Assembly: GCA_040772665.1 (NCBI GenBank)
Contig: JAXGXT010000001.1
Location: 62,001 to 126,000, forward strand
Direction: 5' to 3'
Length of the DNA stretch: 64,000 nucleotides
Source: JAXGXT01 sp040772665
Lineage (GTDB): Bacteria > Bacillota > Clostridia > Lachnospirales > Anaerotignaceae
In this document: piece by piece, positions 7,671 through 16,491 of the stretch
How the letters are laid out: each line of letters opens with the position of its first letter
Numbering within the stretch: the first letter of the stretch is position 1
The notes under the pieces: generated by a model
Seen by the model: the letters and a program-made list of their open reading frames with translations, nothing else
Database searches by the model: none
What the model was told of the DNA's origin: nothing
Made by a program: the position numbers and the translations under genes

Positions 7671-9578
7671 TTAACTGTTTGCTCTTTCTTTTATTTCCTT
7701 GGCTATTCTTTCGATAACCTCGCTTAAATCTTTCTGCCCCTCTTCACCTGCACGGCTTCTTAATGAAACCTTGCCTGCTTCAAGGTCTTTTTCTCCCACA
7801 ACAATTATATAAGGCACTCTTTCGTTTCTTGCCTCTCTGATTTTGTAACCAATTTTCTCCGCTCTGAAATCTACAGCTGTTCTAAAACCTGCTTCTGAAA
7901 GCTCTTCGTTTACCTTAACTGCATAGTCTTCAAACTTTTCGGAAATAGGAAGAATTTTAACCTGAACAGGTGAAAGCCAAGTTGGAAACTGTCCTGCAAA
8001 ATGCTCAATTAATATACCTATAAATCTTTCAATGGATCCAAAACATACACGATGAATCATAACAGGACGTTTCTTTGAACCGTCTTTGTCTGTGTACTCA
8101 AGGTCAAACCTTTCAGGAAGGTTCATATCAAGCTGTATTGTGCCGCACTGCCATGTTCTGCCTATGGAGTCTTCAAGGTGGAAGTCAATCTTAGGACCGT
8201 AAAACGCTCCGTCGCCTTCGTTTACAACATACTTCATATTCATATCTTCAAGTGCGCCTCTCAAACCCTCTGTTGCCACTTCCCAGGCTTCGTCGCTTCC
8301 CATGCTGTTTTCAGGGCGTGTGGAAAGCTCAACATGATATTTAAAACCGAAAAGCTTGTAAACGCTGTCAATAAGCTCAACTACGTTTTTAATTTCTCCT
8401 CTGATTTGTTCCTCTGTCATAAAAATATGAGCATCGTCTTGTGTAAAACTGCGCACACGCATAAGTCCGTGCAAAGCACCGCTTTTTTCATGGCGGTGAA
8501 CAATTCCAAGTTCCCCCATTCTTATAGGCAAATCTCTGTAAGAATGCATATCCTGCTTATAAACAAGAATACCTCCCGGGCAGTTCATAGGTTTAATTGC
8601 ATGGTCAACATCATCAATAACAGTTGTATACATATTGTTTTGATAATGGCCCCAGTGTCCGCTTCTTTCCCAAAGCTCTCTGTTCATTATAATAGGTGTC
8701 TGCACTTCTACATAGCCTGCTTTTTTATGAATTTCTCTCCAATAATCAATAAGAGTATTTTTAATAACCATACCGTTTGGAAGAAAAAACGGAAAACCCT
8801 GTCCTTCATCAAGAAGAGCAAAAAGCTTAAGCTCTTTCCCAAGCTTTCTATGGTCTCTTTTTTTAGCTTCTTCAAGCATTGTAAGATAAGCTTCAAGATC
8901 GGAAGCTTTTGGATAAGCTGTTCCGTAAATTCTTGAAAGCATTTTGTTTTTCTCATCACCTCTCCAATAAGCGCCTGCAACACTCATAAGCTTAACAGCC
9001 TTTACAGCTTTAGTGCTTAAAAGGTGAGGGCCTGCACAAAGGTCAGTAAAATCTCCTTGTGAATAAAAAGAAATCTCTGCATCTTCAGGCAAAGCTTCAA
9101 TAAGCTCAACTTTGTAAGGCTCATCTTTTTCTTTCATAAGCTCTATTGCCTTTTCTCTTGGAAGTGTGAAACGCTCAATAGAAATATTTTCTTTAGCTAT
9201 TTTTTTCATTTCATCTTGGATTTTAATAAGTTCTTCTTCTGTAAATGGTGTGGGTCTGTCAAAATCATAATAAAAACCCTCTGCAATAGATGGGCCTATT
9301 GCAAGCTTTGTTTCAGGAAAAAGCCTTTTAATTGCCTGTGCCATAATATGGCTTGCTGTATGCCTGAAAGCCTTTTTACCTCCCTCATCATCAAAGGTAC
9401 AAATGGAAACGTCACTGTCTTTATCAACAATAAACCTTAAATCCTGAACTTCTCCGTCAACAATTCCCGCACATGCATTTCTTGCAAGTCCTTCGCTTAT
9501 GCTTTGTGCTATTTCATAAACGGAAACTTCCTTCTCAAATTCTTTAACAACTCCGTCTTTAAGTGAAACTTTAATCAT
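7671..9578 (-). CDS. thrS: Threonyl-tRNA synthetase
   Basis: Charges tRNA-Thr with threonine and edits Ser-tRNA-Thr. 635 residues, full length. Domains in order: TGS (1-60), the editing/second additional domain with HTASHIMAQAIKRLFP and the Cys-containing LCAGPHL, the class II catalytic core (about 240-530) with MNCPGG and RSFTQDDAHIF, and the anticodon-binding domain (LSPVQVKILPISEKFEDYA, final 100 residues). GAAAGGAG lies 8 nt upstream of the ATG. Expression is controlled by a T-box leader that responds to uncharged tRNA-Thr. Confidence 0.97.
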   Translation of the reverse strand: MIKVSLKDGVVKEFEKEVSVYEIAQSISEGLARNACAGIVDGEVQDLRFIVDKDSDVSICTFDDEGGKKAFRHTASHIMAQAIKRLFPETKLAIGPSIAEGFYYDFDRPTPFTEEELIKIQDEMKKIAKENISIERFTLPREKAIELMKEKDEPYKVELIEALPEDAEISFYSQGDFTDLCAGPHLLSTKAVKAVKLMSVAGAYWRGDEKNKMLSRIYGTAYPKASDLEAYLTMLEEAKKRDHRKLGKELKLFALLDEGQGFPFFLPNGMVIKNTLIDYWREIHKKAGYVEVQTPIIMNRELWERSGHWGHYQNNMYTTVIDDVDHAIKPMNCPGGILVYKQDMHSYRDLPIRMGELGIVHRHEKSGALHGLMRVRSFTQDDAHIFMTEEQIRGEIKNVVELIDSVYKLFGFKYHVELSTRPENSMGSDEAWEVATEGLRGALEDMNMKYVVNEGDGAFYGPKIDFHLEDSIGRTWQCGTIQLDMNLPERFDLEYTDKDGSKKRPVMIHRVCFGSIERFIGILIEHFAGQFPTWLSPVQVKILPISEKFEDYAVKVNEELSEAGFRTAVDFRAEKIGYKIREARNERVPYIIVVGEKDLEAGKVSLRSRAGEEGQKDLSEVIERIAKEIKERANS

Positions 9579-9613
9579 AATAAATCTCCTTTCAAATTTT
9601 TCGGCGGGCTAAT

Positions 9614-9880
9614 AATAACAAAAAGAAAAGCCCCCGTCCTTTTCCTTCTGTAACAAAGAAAAAGGGACGAGAGCCTGAAAATTCAAACTTCCCGCGGTTC
9701 CACCCTAATTGAATAAACCACTTGATTAAGACCTTTAACGCAGTCAATGCGGGCTTGATTAGAGCCGCTCCAAGGTAGTCTTCATAATTGCCGATTTAAA
9801 ACCGCTTACAGCCTATGGCGGTTTCTTTCTGAAAAATCTTTGCAAAAACTACTTTCCTTATCATCACTTTAACAATATAA
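9614..9880 (-). promoter_or_regulatory. T-box leader of thrS
   Basis: On the minus strand the T-box core AGGGTGGAACCGCGGG (plus 9690-9706) is present, the antiterminator bulge that pairs with the tRNA acceptor end. Upstream is a long stem I region with GAAGACTACCTTGGAG, in which the ACC at 9774-9776 is a plausible Thr specifier. Downstream GTCCCTTTTTCTTTG...GAAAAGGAC, a G-rich segment and a T run (about 9614-9665) form the terminator. Uncharged tRNA-Thr would stabilise the antiterminator and switch thrS on. The specifier assignment is inferred from position, not from a folded model. Confidence 0.88.
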
Positions 9881-9884
9881 CTGA

Positions 9885-9912
9885 ATTATAGCACATTAAA
9901 CACCTGTGTCAA
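9885..9912 (-). promoter_or_regulatory. thrS promoter
   Basis: Perfect TTGACA (9907-9912) and TATAAT (9885-9890) with a 16-nt spacer on the minus strand, ahead of the T-box. Confidence 0.85.
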
Positions 9913-9945
9913 CACTTTATTTTAATACCGAAAAAAGTTTTATTC

Positions 9946-10159
9946 GCCCAGTGACAAAAGAAAATGTCGGCTTTGTCGCCGCTTTCCTTTGTTTTTGTGA
10001 TATAATAACCACAAACTTTGTTTGTGGAAGAGCCTGACGGCTCCGCCGCTGTTATCACAGCGGGTTATATTACTCATAAAACTTTTTAAGTTTCATTCGT
10101 CTGTTTACAAAAGAAAATGTCGGCTTTGCCGCCGCTTTCTTTTATTTTTATGATATAAT
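9946..10159 (+). repeat. Dispersed repeat B, composite of two subunits
   Basis: Two subunits, each starting AAAAGAAAATGTCGGCTTTG, continuing GCCGCTTTC and ending in TGATATAAT (9998-10006 and 10151-10159). Between them are the inverted repeat ACAAACTTTGTTTGT, the pair GAGCC-TGAC-GGCTC and the palindrome CCGCTGT-TATC-ACAGCGG (10043-10060). The same composite occurs in inverted orientation at 59093-59573, split there by a repeat A copy. Confidence 0.8.
10151..10159 (+). promoter_or_regulatory. Extended -10 promoter inside repeat B, in front of the PHP phosphatase
   Basis: TGATATAAT fits the extended -10 consensus TGnTATAAT. No good -35 box lies 17 nt upstream, as is normal for this class. The expected start near 10166 immediately precedes the ribosome site AAAGGAG (10167-10173) of the gene at 10184. 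Confidence 0.6.
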
Positions 10160-10183
10160 TATATTTAAAGGAGCTGAATAAAA

Positions 10184-10987
10184 ATGTTTTTTGCAGATTA
10201 CCATACACATTCAAACTTTTCCAGCGACAGCGACACACCAATGGAAAAAAACATAGAAAAAGCAATCTCTTTAGGCTTAAAAGAAATTGCAATAACAGAC
10301 CATATAGACTTTGACTATCCAGACATTAACTATCCCTTTATGTTTGACTACAAAGAGTATGCCCAAAAAATAAATTCTTTACGCCAAAAATATGAAAACA
10401 AAATAAAAATTATACTTGGTGTTGAAATAGGTATGCAGCCTCATGTTTATGACGAGATTAAAAACCTTGTTAACACAAACAAATATGATTTTATAATAGG
10501 CAGCACACACTGTGTTGAAAAATTTGACCTTTGCTGTGACGATTTTTTCAAAAACAAAACAAAACAAGAGGCTTACGGAAAATATTTTGAAGAAATTTTG
10601 TTCAACGTAAAAAACTGTCCTGTTTTCAGTGTTTACGGCCATTTGGATTTTATAGACCGCTACGGAACATACGAAGATAAAACCATGAACTACAAAGATT
10701 TTAAGCCTATCACTGATGAAATTTTAAAAGAGCTTATCTCAAAAGGCAAAGGCATAGAGATAAACACCTCCGGGCTTCGTTATGGCCTTGGACACACACA
10801 TCCTGAAATTCATATTGTAAAACGGTTTAAAGAGCTGGGCGGTGAAATAATCACTGTTGGAAGCGATGCCCATTCACCTAATCACATAACAGATAACTTT
10901 AAATTAGCTTATGAAATGCTTAAAGATTCAGGCTTTAACTATATAACCACCTTTGAAAACTTAAAACCTAAGTTTATTAAAATATAG
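10184..10987 (+). CDS. PHP-domain histidinol-phosphatase (HisJ/HisK family)
   Basis: Predicted to remove phosphate from histidinol phosphate, the next-to-last step of histidine synthesis, although PHP proteins also act on other phosphoesters. 267 residues, the family length. Metal-binding motifs of the PHP barrel are DYHTHSNFSSDS (His7, His9), AITDHIDF, GVEIGMQ, STHC, YGHLDF and the C-terminal GSDAHSP. Ribosome site AAAGGAG is 10 nt before the ATG. It stands alone, with no his genes nearby, and its promoter seems to be supplied by repeat B. Substrate is inferred from the family only. Confidence 0.85.
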   Translation: MFFADYHTHSNFSSDSDTPMEKNIEKAISLGLKEIAITDHIDFDYPDINYPFMFDYKEYAQKINSLRQKYENKIKIILGVEIGMQPHVYDEIKNLVNTNKYDFIIGSTHCVEKFDLCCDDFFKNKTKQEAYGKYFEEILFNVKNCPVFSVYGHLDFIDRYGTYEDKTMNYKDFKPITDEILKELISKGKGIEINTSGLRYGLGHTHPEIHIVKRFKELGGEIITVGSDAHSPNHITDNFKLAYEMLKDSGFNYITTFENLKPKFIKI

Positions 10988-11036
10988 TTTTAGACTGCTA
11001 AAATAACCGTAAGCTTTCTTAAAAAAGCAGAAAATC

Positions 11037-11228
11037 AAGACCTTGAGGGTTGCCTGTCAGCACTTTTCTTTGCAAACCGCCACTGCGTGATGGCAGTATC
11101 TATCTTTGCTATCTTTTCCCCATTCTAAAACCGCATAAATATGCGGTTTTAGGCAAAAGTTTTTGCCTTGTTTTTTTCAAAAAGCAAGTGGGTCTGGGCA
11201 AAGCCTAAGATAAAACCTAAACAAAGCT
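11037..11228 (+). repeat. Dispersed repeat A, tandem unit 1
   Basis: Starts AAGACCTTGAGGGTT, includes TCTATCTTTGCTATCTTTT, the hairpin AAAACCGCATAAATATGCGGTTTT (11127-11150), AAAAGTTTTTGCCTTG and a second hairpin around TTTTTTTCAAAAA with GCAAGTGGGTCTGGGCAAAGCC. It is followed directly by a second unit with a 192-bp period. No reading frame. The unit fills the convergent gap between the PHP gene and eno, and the first hairpin could act as a terminator. Confidence 0.8.
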
Positions 11229-11417
11229 AAGACCTTGAGGGTTACCTGTCATCACTTTACTTTGCAAACCATCTCTGCGTGAGGCAGTATCTATCTTTGC
11301 TATCTTTTTCCCCACCTTAAAACCGCATAAATATGCGGTTTTAGACAAAAGTTTTTGCCTTGCTTTTTTCAAAAAGCAAGTGGGTTTGGGCAAAGCCCAA
11401 GGTCTTCCCAAGGTCTT
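11229..11417 (+). repeat. Dispersed repeat A, tandem unit 2
   Basis: Second unit, the same architecture as unit 1 with scattered substitutions; CCGCATAAATATGCGG hairpin within 11319-11342, second hairpin CTTGCTTTTTTCAAAAAGCAAG, ending GGGCAAAGCCCAAGGTCTT. It lies immediately behind eno on the minus strand and may provide its 3' end. Confidence 0.8.
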
Positions 11418-11430
11418 TTCATACCTAAAC

Positions 11431-12741
11431 TTATTTTAAATTAAAGAAAGCATCTCTTCCTGCATATACCGAAACCTGGTCAAGCTCTTCTTCAATTCTT
11501 AAAAGCTGATTATATTTTGCAACCCTGTCACTTCTTGCAGGCGCACCTGTTTTAATCTGCCCTGCATTCACAGCTATGGCAATGTCTGCTATCGTTGAAT
11601 CTTCCGTTTCTCCCGAACGATGGCTGATTACAGCTGTCATGTTGTTTCTGTTTGCAAGAGAAATCGCATCAAAGGTTTCTGTTAAAGTACCTATTTGATT
11701 AACTTTAATAAGAATTGAGTTGGCCGCTTTAATATCAATTCCCTTTTGAAGTCTTTGTGTGTTTGTAACAAACAAGTCATCCCCTACAAGCTGAACCTTA
11801 CTGCCAAGCTCTTTTGTAAGAAGCTGCCAGCCTGCCCAGTCCTCTTCTGCAAGTCCGTCCTCAATTGAAACAATAGGATACTTTTCGCAAAGTCCTTTCC
11901 AAAGAGCAACCATTTCTTCACTTGTTCTTACAATTTCTTTCCCTGACATTTTGCTTTCACCCTCAAAGTGATATTTGCCGTCTTCACCATAAAGCTCACT
12001 TGCCGCAGGGTCCATGGCTATAACAATGTCGCTTCCCCATAAATATCCTGATTTTTCAACAGCTTCTTTTATAAGGTCAATAACATCATCAGCAGTTGCA
12101 AGGTCGGGAGCAAAACCACCCTCGTCACCTACAGCAGTGCTTAAACCCTTTTCTTTAAGAACTTTTTTAAGATTGTGATAAATCTCGGCACACATTCTTA
12201 ACGCCTCTTTAAAACTTTCAGCACCCACAGGCATAATCATAAATTCCTGAAAATCAACTGTGTTGTCTGCGTGCTGGCCTCCGTTCATAATGTTCATCAT
12301 GGGCACAGGCATTGTTTTAGCATTAAACCCTCCAAGATATTGGTAAAGAGGAATGTCAAGGGCATTAGCCGCCGCCTTTGCAACAGCCATAGATACACCA
12401 AGAATTGCATTTGCGCCAAGCTTAGCCTTATTGTGTGTTCCGTCAAGCTCAATCATGGCTTTGTCTATGGCAACTTGATCAAGGGCATTCATGCCTATAA
12501 CTTCATCTGCAATAACAGTGTTAACATTATCAACTGCGTCTTCAACTCCAAGACCCATATATCTTTCTGTTCCGTCACGAAGCTCTACGGCCTCAAACTG
12601 CCCTGTCGAGGCACCGCTTGGAACAGCCGCACGACCCATAACTCCTCCGTCAACGGTTACCTCAACCTCAACAGTTGGGTTTCCTCTTGAATCCATAATC
12701 TCTCTTGCAAAAACATCCAAAACTTCAATATAACTTTTCAT
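11431..12741 (-). CDS. eno: Enolase
   Basis: Converts 2-phosphoglycerate to phosphoenolpyruvate in glycolysis; also part of the RNA degradosome in Firmicutes. 436 residues, standard. N-terminal VLDVFAREIMDSRGNPTVEVEV, the Mg-binding and catalytic stretches GDEGGFAPDL, SIEDGLAEEDW, GDDLFVTNTQRL and SHRSGETEDSTIADIAIA are intact. It is the last gene of pgk-tpiA-gpmI-eno with a 24-nt gap from gpmI. GGAGG lies upstream of the ATG. Confidence 0.98.
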   Translation of the reverse strand: MKSYIEVLDVFAREIMDSRGNPTVEVEVTVDGGVMGRAAVPSGASTGQFEAVELRDGTERYMGLGVEDAVDNVNTVIADEVIGMNALDQVAIDKAMIELDGTHNKAKLGANAILGVSMAVAKAAANALDIPLYQYLGGFNAKTMPVPMMNIMNGGQHADNTVDFQEFMIMPVGAESFKEALRMCAEIYHNLKKVLKEKGLSTAVGDEGGFAPDLATADDVIDLIKEAVEKSGYLWGSDIVIAMDPAASELYGEDGKYHFEGESKMSGKEIVRTSEEMVALWKGLCEKYPIVSIEDGLAEEDWAGWQLLTKELGSKVQLVGDDLFVTNTQRLQKGIDIKAANSILIKVNQIGTLTETFDAISLANRNNMTAVISHRSGETEDSTIADIAIAVNAGQIKTGAPARSDRVAKYNQLLRIEEELDQVSVYAGRDAFFNLK

Positions 12742-12765
12742 TATATAACCTCCTCTTTAAAAAGT

Positions 12766-14307
12766 TTATTTGGAAATAAGAAGCGACTTGCCTGTCATTT
12801 CCTTTGGAACAGGTAAATTCATCATTTCAAGAAGTGTCGGCGCAATATCCGCAAGCTTGCCCCCCTCTTTTAAGCCTATTCCGTCTGCGTAATTAATAAG
12901 CATAAAAGGAACAGGGTTAACAGTATGGGCAGTATGCGGTGTGCCTGTTTCATAGTCAATCATCTGGTCGCTGTTTCCGTGGTCTGCACAAAGAAACATC
13001 TGCCCCTTAACTTCAATTAAAGCATCATAAACCCTGCCGATACAAGTATCAACAGCTTCAATTGCCTTAACTGCCGCATCCATAACTCCTGTATGCCCAA
13101 CCATGTCAGGGTTTGCATAGTTTACAATAATCAAATCATATTTTTGGGCTTTAATACTTTCCACAAGTTTGTCCGTAACTTCAAAAGCACTCATTTCAGG
13201 CTGTAAGTCGTAAGTTGCAATCTTTGGCGAGGGAATTAAAATTCTATCCTCTCCTTTATAAGGAACCTCAACTCCGCCGTTAAAGAAAAATGTAACATGG
13301 GCATATTTTTCCGTTTCTGCAATTCTAAGCTGGCTTTTTCCAAGGGAGGAAAGATATTCCCCCAAAGTGTTTTCAAGGGTCTGCTGTTTATAAGCAACAA
13401 GCTTATTTTCTATTGTTTTATCATACTCCGTAAGGCAAACAAAAACTGCCTCCGTTACATTCTTTTTTCTTTCAAAGCCTGAAAATTCCTTGTCACAAAA
13501 AGCCCTTGTTATTTCCCTTGCTCTATCAGGGCGGAAGTTAAAGAAAATAACAGAGTCTTCACCGTTTACAAGTGAAACACAGTTACCCTCTCCATCTTCA
13601 ATATTGCTTGGAATAACAAACTCGTCAGTTACTCCATTTTCATAGCTTTTGGCAACTGCTTCTTCTGCGGAAGAATATCTTTCCCCAGTCCCCATAGTCA
13701 TTGCATCATATGCACGCTGAACTCTTTCCCAACGGTTATCTCTGTCCATGGAATAATAACGTCCCATAACAGTTGAAATCTGCCCGATTTCCATTGCACG
13801 CATTTTTTCCTCAAGAACTCTTATAAAATTAATTCCTGAATTTGGGGGAACATCTCTGCCATCAAGAAAAGCATGGACAAAAACCTTAGTAAGTCCATTT
13901 CTTTTGGCAAGGTCTAAAACAGCATAAAGATGGTTTAAATGGCTGTGAACTCCTCCGTCGCTTACAAGACCCATAATATGAAGGGCAGAGTTTTTTTCCT
14001 TGCAATTTTTTACAGCCTTTAAAAGCTCTTCATTTTCGAAAAAATCTCCGTCCTCAATGCTTTTTGTTATTCTTGTTAGTTCCTGATAAACAATTCTTCC
14101 TGCGCCTATGTTAAGATGCCCAACCTCTGAATTTCCCATCTGTCCTTCAGGCAAACCAACGTCAAGACCGCTTGCATAGCCATAAACCCATGGATATTTC
14201 TTCATAATTTTATCAAGGTTAGGCTTGTTTGCATTTTCAATAGCATTAAAATCTTTTCTTTTGTTAATTCCAAATCCGTCTAAAATCATTAAAACAGTGG
14301 TTTTCAT
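12766..14307 (-). CDS. gpmI: 2,3-bisphosphoglycerate-independent phosphoglycerate mutase
   Basis: Manganese-dependent interconversion of 3- and 2-phosphoglycerate through a phosphoserine. 513 residues. MILDGFG supplies a metal Asp, MGNSEVGHLNIGAGR the nucleophilic Ser, FLDGRDVPP and GRYYSMDRDNRW the substrate site, and VNYANPDMVGHTG plus CADHGNSDQM the second metal set. Alkaline-phosphatase superfamily, no relation to the cofactor-dependent enzyme. It lies between tpiA and eno in the glycolytic operon. Confidence 0.97.
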   Translation of the reverse strand: MKTTVLMILDGFGINKRKDFNAIENANKPNLDKIMKKYPWVYGYASGLDVGLPEGQMGNSEVGHLNIGAGRIVYQELTRITKSIEDGDFFENEELLKAVKNCKEKNSALHIMGLVSDGGVHSHLNHLYAVLDLAKRNGLTKVFVHAFLDGRDVPPNSGINFIRVLEEKMRAMEIGQISTVMGRYYSMDRDNRWERVQRAYDAMTMGTGERYSSAEEAVAKSYENGVTDEFVIPSNIEDGEGNCVSLVNGEDSVIFFNFRPDRAREITRAFCDKEFSGFERKKNVTEAVFVCLTEYDKTIENKLVAYKQQTLENTLGEYLSSLGKSQLRIAETEKYAHVTFFFNGGVEVPYKGEDRILIPSPKIATYDLQPEMSAFEVTDKLVESIKAQKYDLIIVNYANPDMVGHTGVMDAAVKAIEAVDTCIGRVYDALIEVKGQMFLCADHGNSDQMIDYETGTPHTAHTVNPVPFMLINYADGIGLKEGGKLADIAPTLLEMMNLPVPKEMTGKSLLISK

Positions 14308-14332
14308 AAATTCACCTTTTTAAAAATATAAA

Positions 14333-15076
14333 TTAATAGTTTACAATGTCTACAAACTCTTCTTTAAGGCTTGCACCACCCACAAGGCCGCCGTCAATAT
14401 CAGGCTGTGCAAAAAGCACAGAGGCATTTTCTCCGCTTACACTTCCTCCATATTGAATGCGAACCTTTTCAGACACTTCTTCACCGTAAAGCTGGCAAAT
14501 AACTTTTCTGATTTCTTTGCAAACCTCCTGTGCCTGTTCTGTTGTGGCTGTTTTGCCTGTGCCTATTGCCCAAATAGGCTCATAAGCAATTACCATTTGT
14601 GAAACGTCTTTCCCCTCAATTCCCGTAAGGCCATATTTAATCTGGCTTCTTATAAATTCAATTGTAACTCCCGTTTCTCTTTGAAGAAGAGTTTCGCCGC
14701 AGCACATAATGGGGGTCATGCCGTGTTCAATTACCTTTTTAACTTTTTTGTTGACTGTTTCATCAGTTTCGTTAAAATACTCACGTCTTTCGGAATGACC
14801 TATTATTACATACTCAACTCCACATTCCTTAAGCATTGCAGGAGAAGTTTCTCCCGTATATGCTCCGCTTTCTTCAAAATGTACATTTTGCGCCCCAAGG
14901 GCAATTTTTGTTCCGTCAATAAGCCCTTTAACAGTAAGCAAATCTATTGCAGGAACACAAAAAACAACATCTGCCTTGTCCGTGTTTACTTTCTCTTTGA
15001 GAATATTAACAAGAGCTTCAGCCTCTTTAGGTGTTTTGTTCATTTTCCAGTTTCCTGCCACTATTTTCCTTCTCAT
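14333..15076 (-). CDS. tpiA: Triose-phosphate isomerase
   Basis: Interconverts dihydroxyacetone phosphate and glyceraldehyde-3-phosphate. 247 residues, TIM barrel. GNWKMNKT holds Asn and Lys of the active site, IIGHSERREYF the electrophilic His, AYEPIWAIGTGK the catalytic Glu and the mobile loop, and QYGGSVSGENA the phosphate site. A 16-nt gap separates it from pgk upstream. AGAGAGGAAG is the ribosome site. Confidence 0.98.
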   Translation of the reverse strand: MRRKIVAGNWKMNKTPKEAEALVNILKEKVNTDKADVVFCVPAIDLLTVKGLIDGTKIALGAQNVHFEESGAYTGETSPAMLKECGVEYVIIGHSERREYFNETDETVNKKVKKVIEHGMTPIMCCGETLLQRETGVTIEFIRSQIKYGLTGIEGKDVSQMVIAYEPIWAIGTGKTATTEQAQEVCKEIRKVICQLYGEEVSEKVRIQYGGSVSGENASVLFAQPDIDGGLVGGASLKEEFVDIVNY

Positions 15077-15092
15077 GAACTGCTTCCTCTCT

Positions 15093-16286
15093 TTATTTAT
15101 TTTCTACAGCAACAACCCCGGGAAGTTCTTTTCCCTCTAAAAACTCAAGGGAAGCTCCGCCGCCTGTTGAAATATGGCTCATTTTATCGCCGAAACCTAA
15201 TGTATTAACAGCCGCGGCACTGTCGCCGCCGCCGATTATTGTTGTTGCATCAATTTCAGATAAAGTTTTTGCAATGGCTGTTGTTCCTTTAGCAAAGTTT
15301 TCAAACTCAAAAACTCCCATAGGCCCGTTCCAAATAACGGTTTTCGCATTTTTTAATGCATTTGCAAAAAGTTCTCTCGTTTTTTCACCTATATCAAGAC
15401 CCTCCCAATCGGCAGGAATTTTTTCGGCATCTACTGTTTTATAGGGTGTATCATTTTTAAACTCTTGTGCAACAACAATGTCAATGGGAATAAGAAGTTC
15501 TACGCCTTTTTCTTCCGCTTTTTTCATCATGTCCTTGGCAAAATCTATACTTGTTTCATCAAGAAGTGATTTTCCGATTTCAAAATCCTTGGCTTTAAGA
15601 AAAGTATATGCCATGCCTCCTCCTATAATAAGGGTATCAACTTTATCAAGAAGGTTGTTTATAACAGGGATTTTATCCGAAACCTTTGCCCCGCCCAAAA
15701 TTGCAACAAAAGGCCTTACAGGGTTATTAACAGCATTTCCCAGATATTCTATTTCCTTTTCCATAAGATAGCCAACTGCACTTTCTTTAACAAACCTTGT
15801 TACACCCACAGTTGAGCAATGCGCCCTATGGCTTGAGCCAAAAGCATCATTTACAAATATGTCTGCAAGGGATGCAAGTTCTTTGGAAAAGCTGTCTTCA
15901 TTTTTTGTTTCCTCTTTACGAAAACGGGTGTTTTCAATCATTACAACATCCCCGTCTTGCATTTTTTCAACTGCTTTTTTCGCATTTTCTCCCACAACTT
16001 CGTTATCCTTAGCAAAAAACACTTCTTTCCCTAAAATTTCAGAAAGCCTTTTTGCAACAGGTTCAAGGGAAAGCTCAGGCTTAATTTCGCCTTTAGGCTT
16101 GCCCATGTGTGAGCAAAGTATAACCTTTCCTCCGTTTTCAATAAGCTTGTTTATAGTGGGAAGTGCTTTTATAATTCGATTTTCGTCTGTAATAACTCCG
16201 TCTATTAAAGGAACGTTAAAATCGCATCTTAAAAGAACTCTTTTTCCTTTTACGTCTATATCCCCAACAGATTTTTTATTTAACAT
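15093..16286 (-). CDS. pgk: Phosphoglycerate kinase
   Basis: Substrate-level phosphorylation of ADP from 1,3-bisphosphoglycerate. 397 residues. The N-domain has LLRCDFNVPLIDG and SHMGKPKG, the hinge AILGGAKVSDKI, and the C-domain nucleotide site GPMGVFEFENFAKGT and GGGDSAAAV. First gene of the glycolytic operon here; gapA and its regulator cggR, often just upstream in Firmicutes, are not in this position. A strong promoter lies 60-90 nt upstream. Confidence 0.98.
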   Translation of the reverse strand: MLNKKSVGDIDVKGKRVLLRCDFNVPLIDGVITDENRIIKALPTINKLIENGGKVILCSHMGKPKGEIKPELSLEPVAKRLSEILGKEVFFAKDNEVVGENAKKAVEKMQDGDVVMIENTRFRKEETKNEDSFSKELASLADIFVNDAFGSSHRAHCSTVGVTRFVKESAVGYLMEKEIEYLGNAVNNPVRPFVAILGGAKVSDKIPVINNLLDKVDTLIIGGGMAYTFLKAKDFEIGKSLLDETSIDFAKDMMKKAEEKGVELLIPIDIVVAQEFKNDTPYKTVDAEKIPADWEGLDIGEKTRELFANALKNAKTVIWNGPMGVFEFENFAKGTTAIAKTLSEIDATTIIGGGDSAAAVNTLGFGDKMSHISTGGGASLEFLEGKELPGVVAVENK

Positions 16287-16346
16287 ATGATTTCTCCCTT
16301 CACTCTTTGTTCAGCTGTGTTAGACATGATCTAAAACAATCACTTA

Positions 16347-16375
16347 ATTATACACCAGTTATTCCCACTATTCAA
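16347..16375 (-). promoter_or_regulatory. Promoter of pgk-tpiA-gpmI-eno
   Basis: TTGAAT (16370-16375) and TATAAT (16347-16352) separated by 17 nt on the minus strand, about 60 nt before the pgk ATG. Confidence 0.8.
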
Positions 16376-16491
16376 GAAACATACGCATTAATAACTTACT
16401 TAAATACCTTTATTCATTTCAAATTTTGTGGTATTATATTTTGATGTGCCACAAAATTTTAAGAAAGGACTTTGATTTTTCAAAGCAAACC

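Noticed and set aside
8178..8936. 252-codon open frame on the plus strand inside thrS
   Set aside because: Antisense shadow of a highly conserved gene, low-complexity Cys/Phe-rich translation, no ribosome site.
12271..12733. Two plus-strand frames inside eno
   Set aside because: Antisense shadows of enolase.
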